64,000 bases of DNA from Clostridium simiarum (lineage in GTDB: Bacteria; Bacillota; Clostridia; Clostridiales; Clostridiaceae). Shown piece after piece: positions 20,637 through 29,437 of the stretch; within the stretch, counting starts at the first letter, position 1, and the number at the start of each line of letters is the position of its first letter. The position numbers were made by a program, and so were the translations under genes. The notes below the pieces were generated by a model, which was not told the origin of the DNA, ran no database searches, and saw nothing but the letters and a program-made list of their open reading frames with translations. Where the stretch lies: NCBI RefSeq assembly GCF_018919175.1, contig NZ_JAHLQL010000001.1:558001-622000 (forward strand), read 5' to 3'.

Positions 20637-21974
20637 TTGAGCAAGTATAAAGTAGGTTTAGTCAGCTTAGGTTGTGATAAAAACAGAATTGACTCTGAAA
20701 TAATTTTAAGTAAATTAAATGATGAATATGAAATTACTAATGATCCTAAAAAAGCAGATATTATAATAGTAAATACCTGTGGTTTTATTGAAAAATCAAA
20801 ACAAGAATCTATTGATACCATTCTTGAGATGGGCGAGTTTAAAAATAAATATAAATGCAAATTATTAATTGCTACAGGGTGTCTAACTCAAAGATATGGA
20901 AAAGATTTAAGTGAGTTGATGCCTGAAATAGACATAATAATGGGTGTTAATGATTATGCAAAGCTTACCTCTTATATAAAAGATTTTATGAATAATCATA
21001 AAAAAATAGTTAGTTGTAATTTTAGCCACCATAACATAAATGAAGGTGAAAGAGTAATAACTACTCAAGGACATACAGCCTATATAAGAATTGCAGAAGG
21101 TTGTGATAATTTTTGTACCTATTGTATAATTCCAAAGATTAGAGGTAACTTTAGAAGTAGAAAGATTGAAAGTATATTAGAGGAAGCAACAAAACTTAGT
21201 GAAGCAGGAGTTAAAGAACTTATTTTAGTTGCTCAGGATACTACAAGATATGGTGAAGATATTTATAATAAAAAGATGCTACCAACTTTATTAAAAGAAC
21301 TAAGCTTAATTAAAGGTATAGAGTGGATAAGAGTTCTTTACTGTTATCCAGAACAGGTTACTGACGAACTCATATATGAGATAAAGGATAATGAAAAGGT
21401 ATGTAAGTATCTAGATATACCTATACAACATATTAGCAGTAGTGTGTTAAAAAAAATGGGTAGAAAAACAAATAAGGAGCAAATCACTAAGGTTATAGAA
21501 AAATTAAGATTTAATATTCCAGAAATAGTTTTAAGAACTTCAATTATTGTAGGTTTTCCAGGAGAGACGGAAGAGGATTTTAAAGAGTTAAAAGATTTTG
21601 TTAAAGAATATAAATTAGACAAATTAGGTGTATTTACTTATTCACAAGAAGAGGGTACTCCAGCAGCCATTATGGAAGATCAAGTTGAAGAGGAAATTAA
21701 GGGTAAAAGAGAAAAAGAATTAATGCTAATTCAAAAGGATGTATCTAGTCATATTAACTCTAAAAAGATTAATAAAATATATGATGTTATTATTGAAGGA
21801 TATGATGGAGAGGTATATCATGGGAGAAGCAGTGAAATGTCTCCAGAAATTGATGGATTAATCCTATTTAGAAGTGAAAAAACTTTAGAAAAAGGAAATA
21901 TAGTAAAGGTTAAAATAAATCAATGCTCTGAATATGATCTAATGGGGGTTGTTTGTGATGAATCTTGCAAATAA
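20637..21974 (+). CDS. rimO: Ribosomal protein S12 methylthiotransferase RimO
   Basis: 445 residues; radical SAM enzyme that methylthiolates an aspartate of S12. The N-terminal UPF0004 cysteines are in [15 protein letters not shown] and ATGCLTQR; the radical SAM cluster is CDNFCTYC; a C-terminal TRAM domain covers about 375-440. [12 protein letters not shown] favours RimO over MiaB, and a separate MiaB is present at 41304-42629. TTG start 20637 with AGGAGG nine bases upstream. It overlaps pgsA by 17 bases. Confidence 0.95.
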   Translation: MSKYKVGLVSLGCDKNRIDSEIILSKLNDEYEITNDPKKADIIIVNTCGFIEKSKQESIDTILEMGEFKNKYKCKLLIATGCLTQRYGKDLSELMPEIDIIMGVNDYAKLTSYIKDFMNNHKKIVSCNFSHHNINEGERVITTQGHTAYIRIAEGCDNFCTYCIIPKIRGNFRSRKIESILEEATKLSEAGVKELILVAQDTTRYGEDIYNKKMLPTLLKELSLIKGIEWIRVLYCYPEQVTDELIYEIKDNEKVCKYLDIPIQHISSSVLKKMGRKTNKEQITKVIEKLRFNIPEIVLRTSIIVGFPGETEEDFKELKDFVKEYKLDKLGVFTYSQEEGTPAAIMEDQVEEEIKGKREKELMLIQKDVSSHINSKKINKIYDVIIEGYDGEVYHGRSSEMSPEIDGLILFRSEKTLEKGNIVKVKINQCSEYDLMGVVCDESCK

Positions 21975-22548
21975 ACTAACAATAATAAGAATATTTTTGG
22001 TACCTGTATTTCTTATTTTCATAGCTGCTCAAGATATTCCTTATGGAACAGTGATAGCTACGGTTATATTTATATTAGCTGCATTAACAGATAAACTAGA
22101 TGGTTACATAGCCAGAAGTAGAAATCAAATAACTAAGTTTGGTAAGTTTATGGATCCCCTAGCTGATAAGCTACTGGTTACAGCTGCCTTAGTATCTTTA
22201 GTAGAATACCAGATAGTGCCAGGTTGGGCTGCTATTATAATAATTGCAAGAGAATTTGCTGTAACTGGACTTAGGACTGTAGCTGCCTCTGATGGTACAG
22301 TAATTGCAGCTAGTTGGTGGGGAAAGCTTAAAACTGTAATTCAAATTATAGCTATAATACTACTTCTGTTGCAAGTGAACATAGCTTCTCAACCAGAGTT
22401 TGCTCAAAAGGTATCTAGTAGTGAGTTTCTTAATAGTTTCTTTAATTGGGCTCCACAAACATTTTTATATTTAGCTGTAGTTATAACTATAGTTTCTGGT
22501 GTAGATTACTTCATAAAAAATAAAGAGGCTATAAAGATAGATAAATAG
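21958..22548 (+). CDS. pgsA: CDP-diacylglycerol-glycerol-3-phosphate 3-phosphatidyltransferase
   Basis: 196-residue integral membrane enzyme for the first step of phosphatidylglycerol synthesis. The CDP-alcohol phosphotransferase signature D-G-x2-A-R-x8-G-x3-D-x3-D is intact in [17 protein letters not shown] followed by MDPLADK. About five hydrophobic segments. ATG 21958 has GGGGG about nine bases upstream; TTG 21949 lies within that site. It is translationally coupled to rimO. In B. subtilis cinA lies between pgsA and recA; it is absent here. Confidence 0.94.
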   Translation: MNLANKLTIIRIFLVPVFLIFIAAQDIPYGTVIATVIFILAALTDKLDGYIARSRNQITKFGKFMDPLADKLLVTAALVSLVEYQIVPGWAAIIIIAREFAVTGLRTVAASDGTVIAASWWGKLKTVIQIIAIILLLLQVNIASQPEFAQKVSSSEFLNSFFNWAPQTFLYLAVVITIVSGVDYFIKNKEAIKIDK

Positions 22549-22593
22549 TCAACTTGTTGATTAAAACAATAAAATATGGTAATAATGTTATAT

Positions 22594-22625
22594 AAAGGTT
22601 CCTATGCAAGTAGGGACTTTTAATA
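22594..22625 (+). terminator. Probable terminator after pgsA
   Basis: AAAGGTTCCT (22594-22603) and AGGGACTTTT (22612-22621) can form ten pairs including G-T wobbles, loop ATGCAAGT. The T-run is part of the stem, so strength is uncertain. Confidence 0.55.
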
Positions 22626-22629
22626 TATG

Positions 22630-22658
22630 TTGACTACTAAGAGATTTTATTTTATAAT
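22630..22658 (+). promoter_or_regulatory. Sigma-A promoter of recA
   Basis: TTGACT (22630-22635) and TATAAT (22653-22658), spacer 17. Confidence 0.85.
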
Positions 22659-22664
22659 ATAATA

Positions 22665-22676
22665 GAACTAACGTTC
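22665..22676 (+). promoter_or_regulatory. LexA operator (SOS box) at recA
   Basis: GAACTAACGTTC fits the Gram-positive LexA box GAAC-N4-GTTC exactly. It begins six bases after the -10 element, so LexA bound here would cover the transcription start. Confidence 0.85.
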
Positions 22677-22696
22677 GCGAGAGGATGGTGACCCTA

Positions 22697-23767
22697 ATGG
22701 GTAATTTTGATAATGAAAAGTTAAAAGCTATTGAAGCTGCTATGAGTCAAATTGAAAAACAATTTGGTAAAGGTTCAATAATGAAGTTAGGTGAACATAA
22801 TATATTAACTGTAGATGCTGTTTCCACAGGATGCCTAGATCTTGATATTGCATTAGGTATAGGTGGAGTACCTAGAGGTAGAGTGGTTGAAATATACGGT
22901 CCTGAATCTTCAGGTAAGACTACCGTTGCTTTGCATATAGTAGCAGAGGCTCAAAGAAAAGGTGGAGCAGCTGCTTATATAGATGCAGAACACGCTTTAG
23001 ATCCTAGTTATGCAAAGGTATTAGGGGTAGATATAGATAACTTAATAGTATCTCAACCAGATACAGGAGAGCAAGCTTTAGAAATTGCAGAGGCTTTAGT
23101 TAGATCTGGAGCAGTAGATGTAATAGTAGTAGATTCTGTAGCAGCTTTAGTTCCAAGAGCTGAAATAGAAGGGGAAATGGGAGACTCACACGTAGGGTTA
23201 CAAGCAAGACTTATGTCTCAAGCCTTAAGAAAGCTGGCTGGTAGTATTAATAAATCAAAATGTGTTGCTATATTCATAAATCAGTTAAGAGAGAAGGTTG
23301 GAGTAATGTTTGGTAATCCAGAAACTACTCCAGGGGGAAGAGCTCTTAAATTCTATTCTTCTGTAAGACTAGATATAAGAAGAATAGATTCTATTAAGCA
23401 AGGTGACGATATAGTAGGTAACAGAACAAGGGTAAAGGTTACTAAAAATAAAGTGGCTCCTCCTTTTAAACAAGCTGAATTTGATATAATGTATAATGGT
23501 GGAATTTCAAAAGAAGGTAATATATTAGACGTAGGTGTTAAAGAAGAAATAGTCCAAAAAAGTGGTGCTTGGTTTTCTTATAAGGATATTAGGTTAGGAC
23601 AAGGAAGAGAAAATGCTAAACAATATTTAAAAGAAAATCCAGTAGTTATGAATGAAATAGATAATCTTATAAGAGAAAAGTTTAATTTACCATTAAATAA
23701 GCTTGAAGATAAAGCAATGGATTCAAATAAAGCAATAGAGGCAAAAGAAGAAAAAACAAAAAAATAA
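22697..23767 (+). CDS. recA: Recombinase RecA
   Basis: 356 residues, the usual RecA length. Walker [10 protein letters not shown] at 68-76, Walker [13 protein letters not shown], loop L2 region [21 protein letters not shown], and the C-terminal domain. It drives homologous pairing and LexA self-cleavage. ATG 22697 gives the family start [13 protein letters not shown] and has GGTGA four bases upstream; ATG 22685 lies in the ribosome-site region. Transcribed alone, between its own promoter/SOS box and a strong terminator. Confidence 0.98.
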   Translation: MGNFDNEKLKAIEAAMSQIEKQFGKGSIMKLGEHNILTVDAVSTGCLDLDIALGIGGVPRGRVVEIYGPESSGKTTVALHIVAEAQRKGGAAAYIDAEHALDPSYAKVLGVDIDNLIVSQPDTGEQALEIAEALVRSGAVDVIVVDSVAALVPRAEIEGEMGDSHVGLQARLMSQALRKLAGSINKSKCVAIFINQLREKVGVMFGNPETTPGGRALKFYSSVRLDIRRIDSIKQGDDIVGNRTRVKVTKNKVAPPFKQAEFDIMYNGGISKEGNILDVGVKEEIVQKSGAWFSYKDIRLGQGRENAKQYLKENPVVMNEIDNLIREKFNLPLNKLEDKAMDSNKAIEAKEEKTKK

Positions 23768-23775
23768 GTTTTTCC

Positions 23776-23807
23776 TAAAAACTGCAAGACTCTGTTCTTG
23801 CAGTTTT
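23776..23807 (+). terminator. Intrinsic terminator of recA
   Basis: AAAAACTGCAAG and CTTGCAGTTTTT form a perfect 12-pair stem with loop ACTCTGTT; T-run included in the 3' arm. Confidence 0.88.
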
Positions 23808-23822
23808 TAAATACTATTAATC

Positions 23823-23851
23823 TTGACACAAAATTAAATTTAAAATATAAT
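23823..23851 (+). promoter_or_regulatory. Sigma-A promoter of rny
   Basis: TTGACA (23823-23828) and TATAAT (23846-23851) with a 17-base spacer, a full consensus match. The leader to the rny start is about 115 bases. Confidence 0.88.
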
Positions 23852-23974
23852 ATAGACAAATACTGGTTTATCATACTCAAATTATATTTATGAAAATAAA
23901 TAAGACACCTTTTCTAAGCAATGTGTTGACTAAAGTATAAATTCACATAGAAAGCTAAGGAGGTGTTGTAGACT

Positions 23975-25528
23975 ATGGATTCAGTCGTAAAAATAATACT
24001 AGTAGTTATTGGTATATTAATACTAGCTGGTATTGCTATATATGTTCTATTCCATAACAAAATACAAGAATCTAAAAAGAAAATTTTAGAAATGGAAAAA
24101 GAGGCTGAAGCAGTACTTGATAACGCAAAAAAAGAATCAGAGAACTTAAAGAAAGAGGCAATTTTAGAAGCAAAAGAAGAGGTTCATAAGTTAAGAAGTG
24201 ATTTTGAAAAAGAATCTCGTGAAAGAAGAAATGAAATTCAAAGGTTTGAAAGAAGATTAATACAAAGAGAAGAGGCTTTGGACAAAAAGAGTGACTCATT
24301 AGAAAAGAAAGAAGAAAATTTAAGTAAAAAATTACAACAAGTAGAGGAACTTGAAAATGGAGTGAAAAACTTATATTCACAACAAAGACAAGAACTTGAA
24401 AGAATTTCAAGTTTATCTGTAGAAGAGGCAAGACAGATATTACTGGAAGAAGTAAGTAAAGAAATTAAACATGAAGCTGCTGTTATGATCAAAGAAGTTG
24501 AATCAAAAGCTAAAGAAGAAGCTGATAAGAGGGCAAGAGAAATAGTAACTTGTGCTATACAAAGATGTGCAGCAGATCATGCATCTGAAACTACAGTTCA
24601 TGTAGTAGCTTTACCTAATGACGAAATGAAAGGCAGAATTATAGGTAGGGAAGGTAGGAACATACGAACTCTTGAAACTTTAACAGGAGTAGATTTAATT
24701 ATTGATGATACTCCAGAAGCTGTTATTTTATCTTGCTTTGATCCAATAAGAAGAGAAGTTGCAAGAATAGCATTAGAAAAATTGATCGTTGACGGTAGAA
24801 TTCACCCAGCACGTATTGAGGAAATGGTAGAAAGAGCTAAAAAGGATGTAGAAAATGATATAAAAGAAGAGGGAGAACAAGCGACCTTTGAAACTGGTGT
24901 TCATGGATTACATCCTGAATTGGTAAAACTTTTAGGAAGATTAAAGTACAGAACAAGCTACGGCCAAAATGTACTAAAACATTCTATGGAAGTTTCTTAT
25001 CTAGCTGCTTTGATGGCATCTGAACTTGGTTTAGATCCAACTATAGCAAAAAGAGCGGGTTTGTTACATGATATAGGTAAGGCTTTAGATCATGAAATAG
25101 AAGGGCCGCATGCCCTAATAGGAGCTGATGTTGCTAAAAAATATCATGAATCACCTATAATAGTCAATGCTATAGGAGCACACCACGGTGATGTTGAAAT
25201 GCAATCTCTTGAAGCTGTATTGGTTCAGGCTGCAGATGCTATATCCGCCGCTAGACCAGGAGCTAGAAGAGAGACCTTGGAAGCTTACATTAAGCGTCTT
25301 GAAAAATTAGAGGAAATTGCAAACACACATGAAGGTGTTGAAAAATCATACGCTATACAAGCTGGAAGAGAAATTCGAATTATGGTCAAACCAGATCAAA
25401 TTGACGATGCAGGAGCTATAGAAATGGCAAGAAATATCGTTAAAACAATAGAAAGTGAATTAGAATATCCAGGACAAATAAAAATTAATGTTATAAGAGA
25501 AACTAGAGCTATAGACTACGCCAAATAA
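23975..25528 (+). CDS. rny: Ribonuclease Y
   Basis: 517 residues; membrane-anchored endoribonuclease that starts mRNA decay in Firmicutes. One N-terminal membrane helix at about 5-26 ([19 protein letters not shown]), a long charged coiled coil to about 200, a KH domain ([20 protein letters not shown]), and an HD domain with [13 protein letters not shown] 23975 follows AAGGAGGTG. In Bacillus ymdB separates rny from spoVS; here spoVS follows after a terminator. Confidence 0.97.
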   Translation: MDSVVKIILVVIGILILAGIAIYVLFHNKIQESKKKILEMEKEAEAVLDNAKKESENLKKEAILEAKEEVHKLRSDFEKESRERRNEIQRFERRLIQREEALDKKSDSLEKKEENLSKKLQQVEELENGVKNLYSQQRQELERISSLSVEEARQILLEEVSKEIKHEAAVMIKEVESKAKEEADKRAREIVTCAIQRCAADHASETTVHVVALPNDEMKGRIIGREGRNIRTLETLTGVDLIIDDTPEAVILSCFDPIRREVARIALEKLIVDGRIHPARIEEMVERAKKDVENDIKEEGEQATFETGVHGLHPELVKLLGRLKYRTSYGQNVLKHSMEVSYLAALMASELGLDPTIAKRAGLLHDIGKALDHEIEGPHALIGADVAKKYHESPIIVNAIGAHHGDVEMQSLEAVLVQAADAISAARPGARRETLEAYIKRLEKLEEIANTHEGVEKSYAIQAGREIRIMVKPDQIDDAGAIEMARNIVKTIESELEYPGQIKINVIRETRAIDYAK

Positions 25529-25533
25529 TTTTT

Positions 25534-25571
25534 AAAATACATTTTGCTAAAGCAAAATGTATTTTATTTTT
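25534..25571 (+). terminator. Intrinsic terminator of rny
   Basis: AAAATACATTTTGCT and AGCAAAATGTATTTT form a perfect 15-pair stem separated by AA, followed by a run of T. Confidence 0.88.
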
Positions 25572-25613
25572 TTGACAACAATGAAATATAAATCTTAAAA
25601 GAATGAAATATAA

Positions 25614-25642
25614 AAAGGTTTTTTTACATAGGTGTAGAATAA
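25614..25642 (+). promoter_or_regulatory. Sigma-H-type promoter of spoVS
   Basis: AAAGGTTTT (25614-25622), an 11-base spacer, and GTAGAATAA (25634-25642) match the sigma-H consensus with one mismatch in the -35 element. spoVS of B. subtilis is sigma-H dependent, which supports the call. Confidence 0.6.
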
Positions 25643-25726
25643 TTATAATATAGTAGTTATAGTAAAATCAGCTAATATTTAATAATAAAATCTAGTAGGT
25701 GATTTTATATTTAGGGGGTAAAACTA

Positions 25727-25987
25727 ATGGAAGTATTAAAAGTATCTACTAAATCAAATCCAAATTCAGTAGCTGGAGCGTTGGCGGCTATATTAAAAGA
25801 AAAAAACATGGTAGAAATCCAATCTATAGGAGCAGGAGCTGTGAACCAAGCAATAAAAGCCATAGCCATAGCTAGAGGTTTTGTTGCTCCAAGTGGAAAA
25901 GATGTTGTTTGTGTACCTGCATTTACCGATATTGAAATTGATGGTGAAGAGAGAACTGCAATTAAACTTATAGTTCAATGTAGATAA
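25727..25987 (+). CDS. spoVS: Stage V sporulation protein S
   Basis: 86 residues, full-length Alba-like SpoVS: EVLKVSTKSNPNSVAGALA, the conserved core IGAGAVNQAIKAIAIARGFV and the C-terminal ERTAIKLIVQCR. In B. subtilis SpoVS affects septation and coat assembly and spore cortex steps; the fold suggests nucleic-acid binding. Own promoter and terminator. ATG 25727 follows AGGGGG. Confidence 0.96.
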   Translation: MEVLKVSTKSNPNSVAGALAAILKEKNMVEIQSIGAGAVNQAIKAIAIARGFVAPSGKDVVCVPAFTDIEIDGEERTAIKLIVQCR

Positions 25988-25988
25988 T

Positions 25989-26030
25989 AATTCAAAAGGA
26001 CTTGTATATGTCAGGTCCTTTTGAATTTTT
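25989..26030 (+). terminator. Intrinsic terminator of spoVS
   Basis: AATTCAAAAGGAC and GTCCTTTTGAATT form 13 pairs, loop of 13 bases, followed by TTT. Confidence 0.85.
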
Positions 26031-26140
26031 AAACTATTCAATTTATTTCAGGATTTTAGGTATTTACAATTGACAGAATTAATGGTATATTTTTAATATA
26101 TGAATGTTATCTTTCATTTTTTAGAAAATAGGTGTTACTA

Positions 26141-26998
26141 ATGCAATATGCTGATCTACATCTTCATTCATATTATTCTGATGGTCTTTTTAGTCCTGAA
26201 GAAATAGTTAAAAAAGCAACAGATAAAAACATAAGATATATTTCTATAACAGATCATGATACTATAAATTATAATATTAATGATTTAAAGATTAATAGTA
26301 AAAGCACTTTATTAATTCCTGGTATAGAATTAAGTTCAGAGTATTTAGATGAAGAAGTTCATATTTTAGGATATTTTATAGATACAAAAAATAAAAAACT
26401 TCAGGAGTATCTAAATTTAATTCAGAATGCGCGTGTTTATAGAGTGGAAGAAATGCTAAGAAAATTAAGAACTCATAATATATATATTGATTTTCACGAG
26501 CTAGATATAAGTAATTCTAATTCTATAGGCAGGGCTCATATAGCTAAAGCTATGATATCAAAAGGGTATGTAAAAAATTTCAAAGAAGCTTTTTATAATT
26601 ATTTATCAAAAAATAGATGCGCCTATGTTCCAAGATATAAAATTCCTTATAAAGATGCTTTGGGCCTTATTAAAGATATAGGTGGTATATCTTCTTTGGC
26701 TCATCCGGGTGAAATTTATAAGGGTATAAATTTAGAGGCTATGGTAAAGGATTTCAAAGCCTATGGATTAACTTCTATAGAAGTTTTCCATCCTTCTCAT
26801 AATATTAAAGAAACTAATGATTATTATAACCTATCAAGTAAATACAAATTTCTTATAACAGGGGGAAGCGATTGCCACGGAAATGCTATAAATGGTGAAT
26901 TGCTTATGGGAACCTATGGATTGAGTGAAAAGTTAATGAATAAAATTATAAAATATATGTTTAATAATGGGGGAGATATAAATGAACTTTTCTTGTAA
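26141..26998 (+). CDS. PHP-domain phosphoesterase (YciV/TrpH-like)
   Basis: 285 residues. PHP metal motifs in order: DLHLHSYYSDG near residue 5, TDHDT near 40, IELSSE near 66, AHPGE near 188 and GGSDCHG near 242. Relatives hydrolyse 3',5'-nucleoside bisphosphates or trim the 5' end of RNAs (RNase AM). I cannot tell which substrate applies. ATG 26141 has AGGTG about six bases upstream, unlike GTG 26132 which forms part of it. The stop overlaps the next gene by 17 bases. Confidence 0.82.
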   Translation: MQYADLHLHSYYSDGLFSPEEIVKKATDKNIRYISITDHDTINYNINDLKINSKSTLLIPGIELSSEYLDEEVHILGYFIDTKNKKLQEYLNLIQNARVYRVEEMLRKLRTHNIYIDFHELDISNSNSIGRAHIAKAMISKGYVKNFKEAFYNYLSKNRCAYVPRYKIPYKDALGLIKDIGGISSLAHPGEIYKGINLEAMVKDFKAYGLTSIEVFHPSHNIKETNDYYNLSSKYKFLITGGSDCHGNAINGELLMGTYGLSEKLMNKIIKYMFNNGGDINELFL

Positions 26999-28175
26999 AG
27001 CTGAGCAAATTGCTCCATCTTTAACTTTAGCTATAACAGCTAAAGCTAAAAAAATGAAAGCGGAAGGTATAGACGTAATAGGATTTGGAGCTGGTGAACC
27101 TGACTTTAATACACCGGAGAATATCCAAAAGGCTGCAATTGAGGCTATGAAAAAAGGTCTAACAAGGTATACACCTGCATCTGGAATTAGTGAGCTAAAG
27201 GATGCCATTATTAAAAAGTTTAAAAATGACAATGGATTATCCTATACTCAATCACAAATAATAATATCTACAGGAGCAAAACAGTGTTTGGCAAATGTTT
27301 TTCAAGCTATATTGAATCCTGGAGATGAGGTTATTGTTCCAACACCATATTGGGTAAGCTACCCTGAATTAATAAGCTTAGCAGATGGTGTACCTGTTTA
27401 TGTAAACAGTGGAGATGAGAATAACTTTAAATATACAGTAGAAGACTTAAAAGCGGTTCTTACTAATAAAACAAAGGCTATAATAATAAATAGCCCTAAC
27501 AATCCAACAGGAACTATATATAACAAAAAAGAACTTCAACAAATTGCTGAATTTTGTAAAGAAAATGATATAGCGATAATTTCTGATGAAATATATGAAA
27601 AATTAATATATGGAAACAAAGAACATGTAAGTATAGCTAGTGTTTCAGAAGATGCTTATAATAGAACTATAGTTATAAATGGTGTATCTAAATCCTATGC
27701 TATGACAGGTTGGAGAATAGGTTATGCTGCTGGTCCTGAAAAGATAATTAAATTAATGTCTAATATACAAAGTCATACTACATCAAATCCTAATTCTATA
27801 GCTCAATATGCAGCTGTAGAAGCTCTTGAGGGGGAACAAGAAACTATAAAATTCATGATAAATGAATTTAGAAACAGAAAAGACTATATGGTGGATAGAA
27901 TAAATAATATAAATAGTATATCTTGTATAAATCCAGATGGTGCTTTCTACGTTATGATAAAAATAGATACTCTCTTAAATAAAAATTTTAATGGAGAAAT
28001 TATAAAGGATTCAATGGATTTCTCAAGATTACTTTTAGAATGCGAAAAGGTTGCAGTAATACCTGGAGATGCTTTTGGTGTTAATAATTACATAAGATTA
28101 TCTTACGCTACATCTATGGAAAATATAAAAGAAGGTTTAAATAGAATAGAAAGTTTTATAAATAAAATAAAATAA
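26982..28175 (+). CDS. aspB: Class I aminotransferase, aspartate aminotransferase (AspB) type
   Basis: 397 residues, fold-type I PLP enzyme. GFGAGEPDFNTP near 36, STGAKQ near 95, SPNNPTGT near 167, and the PLP lysine in NGVSKSYAMTGWRIGYAAG near 236, all close to the AspB subgroup that uses aspartate or prephenate. GGGGGAG precedes ATG 26982. Coupled to the PHP gene by overlap, although a shared pathway is not obvious. Confidence 0.88.
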   Translation: MNFSCKAEQIAPSLTLAITAKAKKMKAEGIDVIGFGAGEPDFNTPENIQKAAIEAMKKGLTRYTPASGISELKDAIIKKFKNDNGLSYTQSQIIISTGAKQCLANVFQAILNPGDEVIVPTPYWVSYPELISLADGVPVYVNSGDENNFKYTVEDLKAVLTNKTKAIIINSPNNPTGTIYNKKELQQIAEFCKENDIAIISDEIYEKLIYGNKEHVSIASVSEDAYNRTIVINGVSKSYAMTGWRIGYAAGPEKIIKLMSNIQSHTTSNPNSIAQYAAVEALEGEQETIKFMINEFRNRKDYMVDRINNINSISCINPDGAFYVMIKIDTLLNKNFNGEIIKDSMDFSRLLLECEKVAVIPGDAFGVNNYIRLSYATSMENIKEGLNRIESFINKIK

Positions 28176-28186
28176 AAGTTTTAAAA

Positions 28187-28232
28187 CTCCCCATTTCGTG
28201 GTATATTATTATTATATTCTTGAGATGGGGAG
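28187..28232 (+). promoter_or_regulatory. Inverted repeat masking the EIIA ribosome site
   Basis: CTCCCCATTTC (28187-28197) and GAGATGGGGAG (28222-28232) pair over 11 positions with one G-T wobble and a 24-base loop. The 3' arm holds the GGGGAG ribosome site of the next gene. Could be an RNA switch or, if the promoter lies in the AT-rich loop, an operator. Confidence 0.5.
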
Positions 28233-28239
28233 TGTTGTT

Positions 28240-28698
28240 ATGAATAATAAATTAGAATTATTTCTACCAGTAGATGGAACAGTAAAACCAATATCAGAAG
28301 TAAACGACTACCTATTCAATAAAAAAATAATGGGTGAAGGGGTAGCTATAGAACCCAAAGGGAATTATTTATATGCTCCTATTGATGGAGAAATAACATT
28401 GGTTTATGAAGGTAGACATGCTTTAGCTATAAAAACCGATGCAGGACTTCAGATACTAATACATCTTGGTATTGACTCGGTAAAGTTAAATGGAAAAGGT
28501 TTTGCTTATTATGTGAATGAAGGAGATAAGGTGAAAAAAGGGGAAAAGATTTTATTTTTTGATAAAGAATACATAGAAAAATATGCTTCTACTACAACTC
28601 CTATAGTTATTACAAATTCAGAACTTATTTCCAATATTACTTTTAATTACAAGGCAAATAAAGTTGGAGATTTATTAATGGAAGTGAATTTAAAGTAA
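28240..28698 (+). CDS. crr: PTS glucose-type EIIA protein
   Basis: 152 residues, single EIIA-Glc domain: LFLPVDGTVKPISEVND, AIEPKGNYLYAPIDGEI, and ILIHLGIDSVKLNGKGF with the phosphorylated histidine H75; H60 in EGRHA is the second active-site histidine. It receives phosphate from HPr and passes it to an EIIBC partner not encoded in the window. ptsH lies just downstream with its own promoter. ATG 28240 is preceded by GGGGAG seven to twelve bases upstream; the upstream GTG 28198 adds Tyr-rich nonsense. Confidence 0.9.
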   Translation: MNNKLELFLPVDGTVKPISEVNDYLFNKKIMGEGVAIEPKGNYLYAPIDGEITLVYEGRHALAIKTDAGLQILIHLGIDSVKLNGKGFAYYVNEGDKVKKGEKILFFDKEYIEKYASTTTPIVITNSELISNITFNYKANKVGDLLMEVNLK

Positions 28699-28725
28699 TT
28701 ATATGAATCTAATTGCTTTAAACTG

Positions 28726-28753
28726 TTGAACTATGCTATAAACATGTTATAAT
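28726..28753 (+). promoter_or_regulatory. Sigma-A promoter of ptsH
   Basis: TTGAAC (28726-28731) and TATAAT (28748-28753), spacer 16. Confidence 0.8.
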
Positions 28754-28793
28754 ATAGTAGTTAATAATTAAATTTTAAAGAGGTGAATACAAA

Positions 28794-29054
28794 ATGGTTT
28801 CAAGAGAAGTAGTTGTAAAAAATGCTACTGGTCTTCATGCTAGACCAGCAACATTACTTGTAAAAAAGGCATCTTCATTCAAATCAGATATCAGTGTAGA
28901 GTTTAATGGTAAAAAAGCTAATGTTAAAAGCTTAATAGGAGTTTTATCTCTTGGAGTGACAAAAGATTCTAAGATAACTGTTATCGCTTCTGGTGACGAT
29001 GAAACTCACGCTGCAGAAGAAGTTGTTAAATTAATTGAATCATTAGAAGAATAA
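28794..29054 (+). CDS. ptsH: Phosphocarrier protein HPr
   Basis: 86 residues. The EI-dependent phosphorylation site H15 is in ATGLHARPAT, and the HPr-kinase site S46 is in NVKSLIGVLSLG. Both sites intact argue for HPr, not Crh, and for Gram-positive catabolite control by HPr(Ser-P) with CcpA. ptsI is not in the window, so this is a stand-alone ptsH. Confidence 0.95.
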   Translation: MVSREVVVKNATGLHARPATLLVKKASSFKSDISVEFNGKKANVKSLIGVLSLGVTKDSKITVIASGDDETHAAEEVVKLIESLEE

Positions 29055-29058
29055 TTAT

Positions 29059-29090
29059 AAAAATACTCCTTATTGGGAGTATTTTTATTT
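29059..29090. terminator. Intrinsic terminator between ptsH and the DUF378 gene
   Basis: AAAAATACTCC pairs with GGAGTATTTTT, short loop. T-runs on both strands allow it to serve ptsH (+) and the converging small gene (-). Confidence 0.8.
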
Positions 29091-29303
29091 GCTAATTTTT
29101 ATAGATTTAGTTTTTAAAACAAATATAAGTAGATTTAGTCCAGAAACGCCTACCAAAATATATACTATTCTTTCTATAACATTTACTGTTCCAAAGAGCA
29201 CATTGAAAAAGTTTATATCAGCAATACCTATAAGCCCCATATTTATAGCCCCTAATATAACCAATACAAAAGATATTTTATCTAAAATATTTAACTTATA
29301 CAT
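29085..29303 (-). CDS. Small membrane protein of the DUF378 family
   Basis: 72 residues with two hydrophobic segments. The family pattern is visible: ISFVLVILGAINMGLIGI, then NVLFG, and RIVYILVGVSGLNLLIF. Function of the family unknown; B. subtilis YuzA is a member. ATG is at 29301-29303 (complement) with AAGGGGG upstream, so this strand and not the opposite open frame is coding. Diverges from purB. Confidence 0.8.
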   Translation of the reverse strand: MYKLNILDKISFVLVILGAINMGLIGIADINFFNVLFGTVNVIERIVYILVGVSGLNLLIFVLKTKSIKISK

Positions 29304-29379
29304 TAGTATCCCCCTTATAATAAATATACTAATATTATTTTATTAATATAAATTTAAAATAGAACTCTTTTGTTAAATA

Positions 29380-29388
29380 TGATATAAT
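29380..29388 (+). promoter_or_regulatory. Probable extended -10 promoter of purB
   Basis: TGATATAAT is an extended -10 element (TG-N-TATAAT). The -35 position (TAGAAC, 29360-29365, spacer 17) matches only three of six consensus bases. Confidence 0.55.
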
Positions 29389-29437
29389 ACGAATGATAAT
29401 AGAAATAAAACTAAAGATATTCGTGTGGAGGTTAATT

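Noticed and set aside
29089..29346. + strand open frame opposite the DUF378 gene
   Set aside because: The - strand frame has the family pattern and a good ribosome site; the + frame has neither and starts inside the ptsH terminator.
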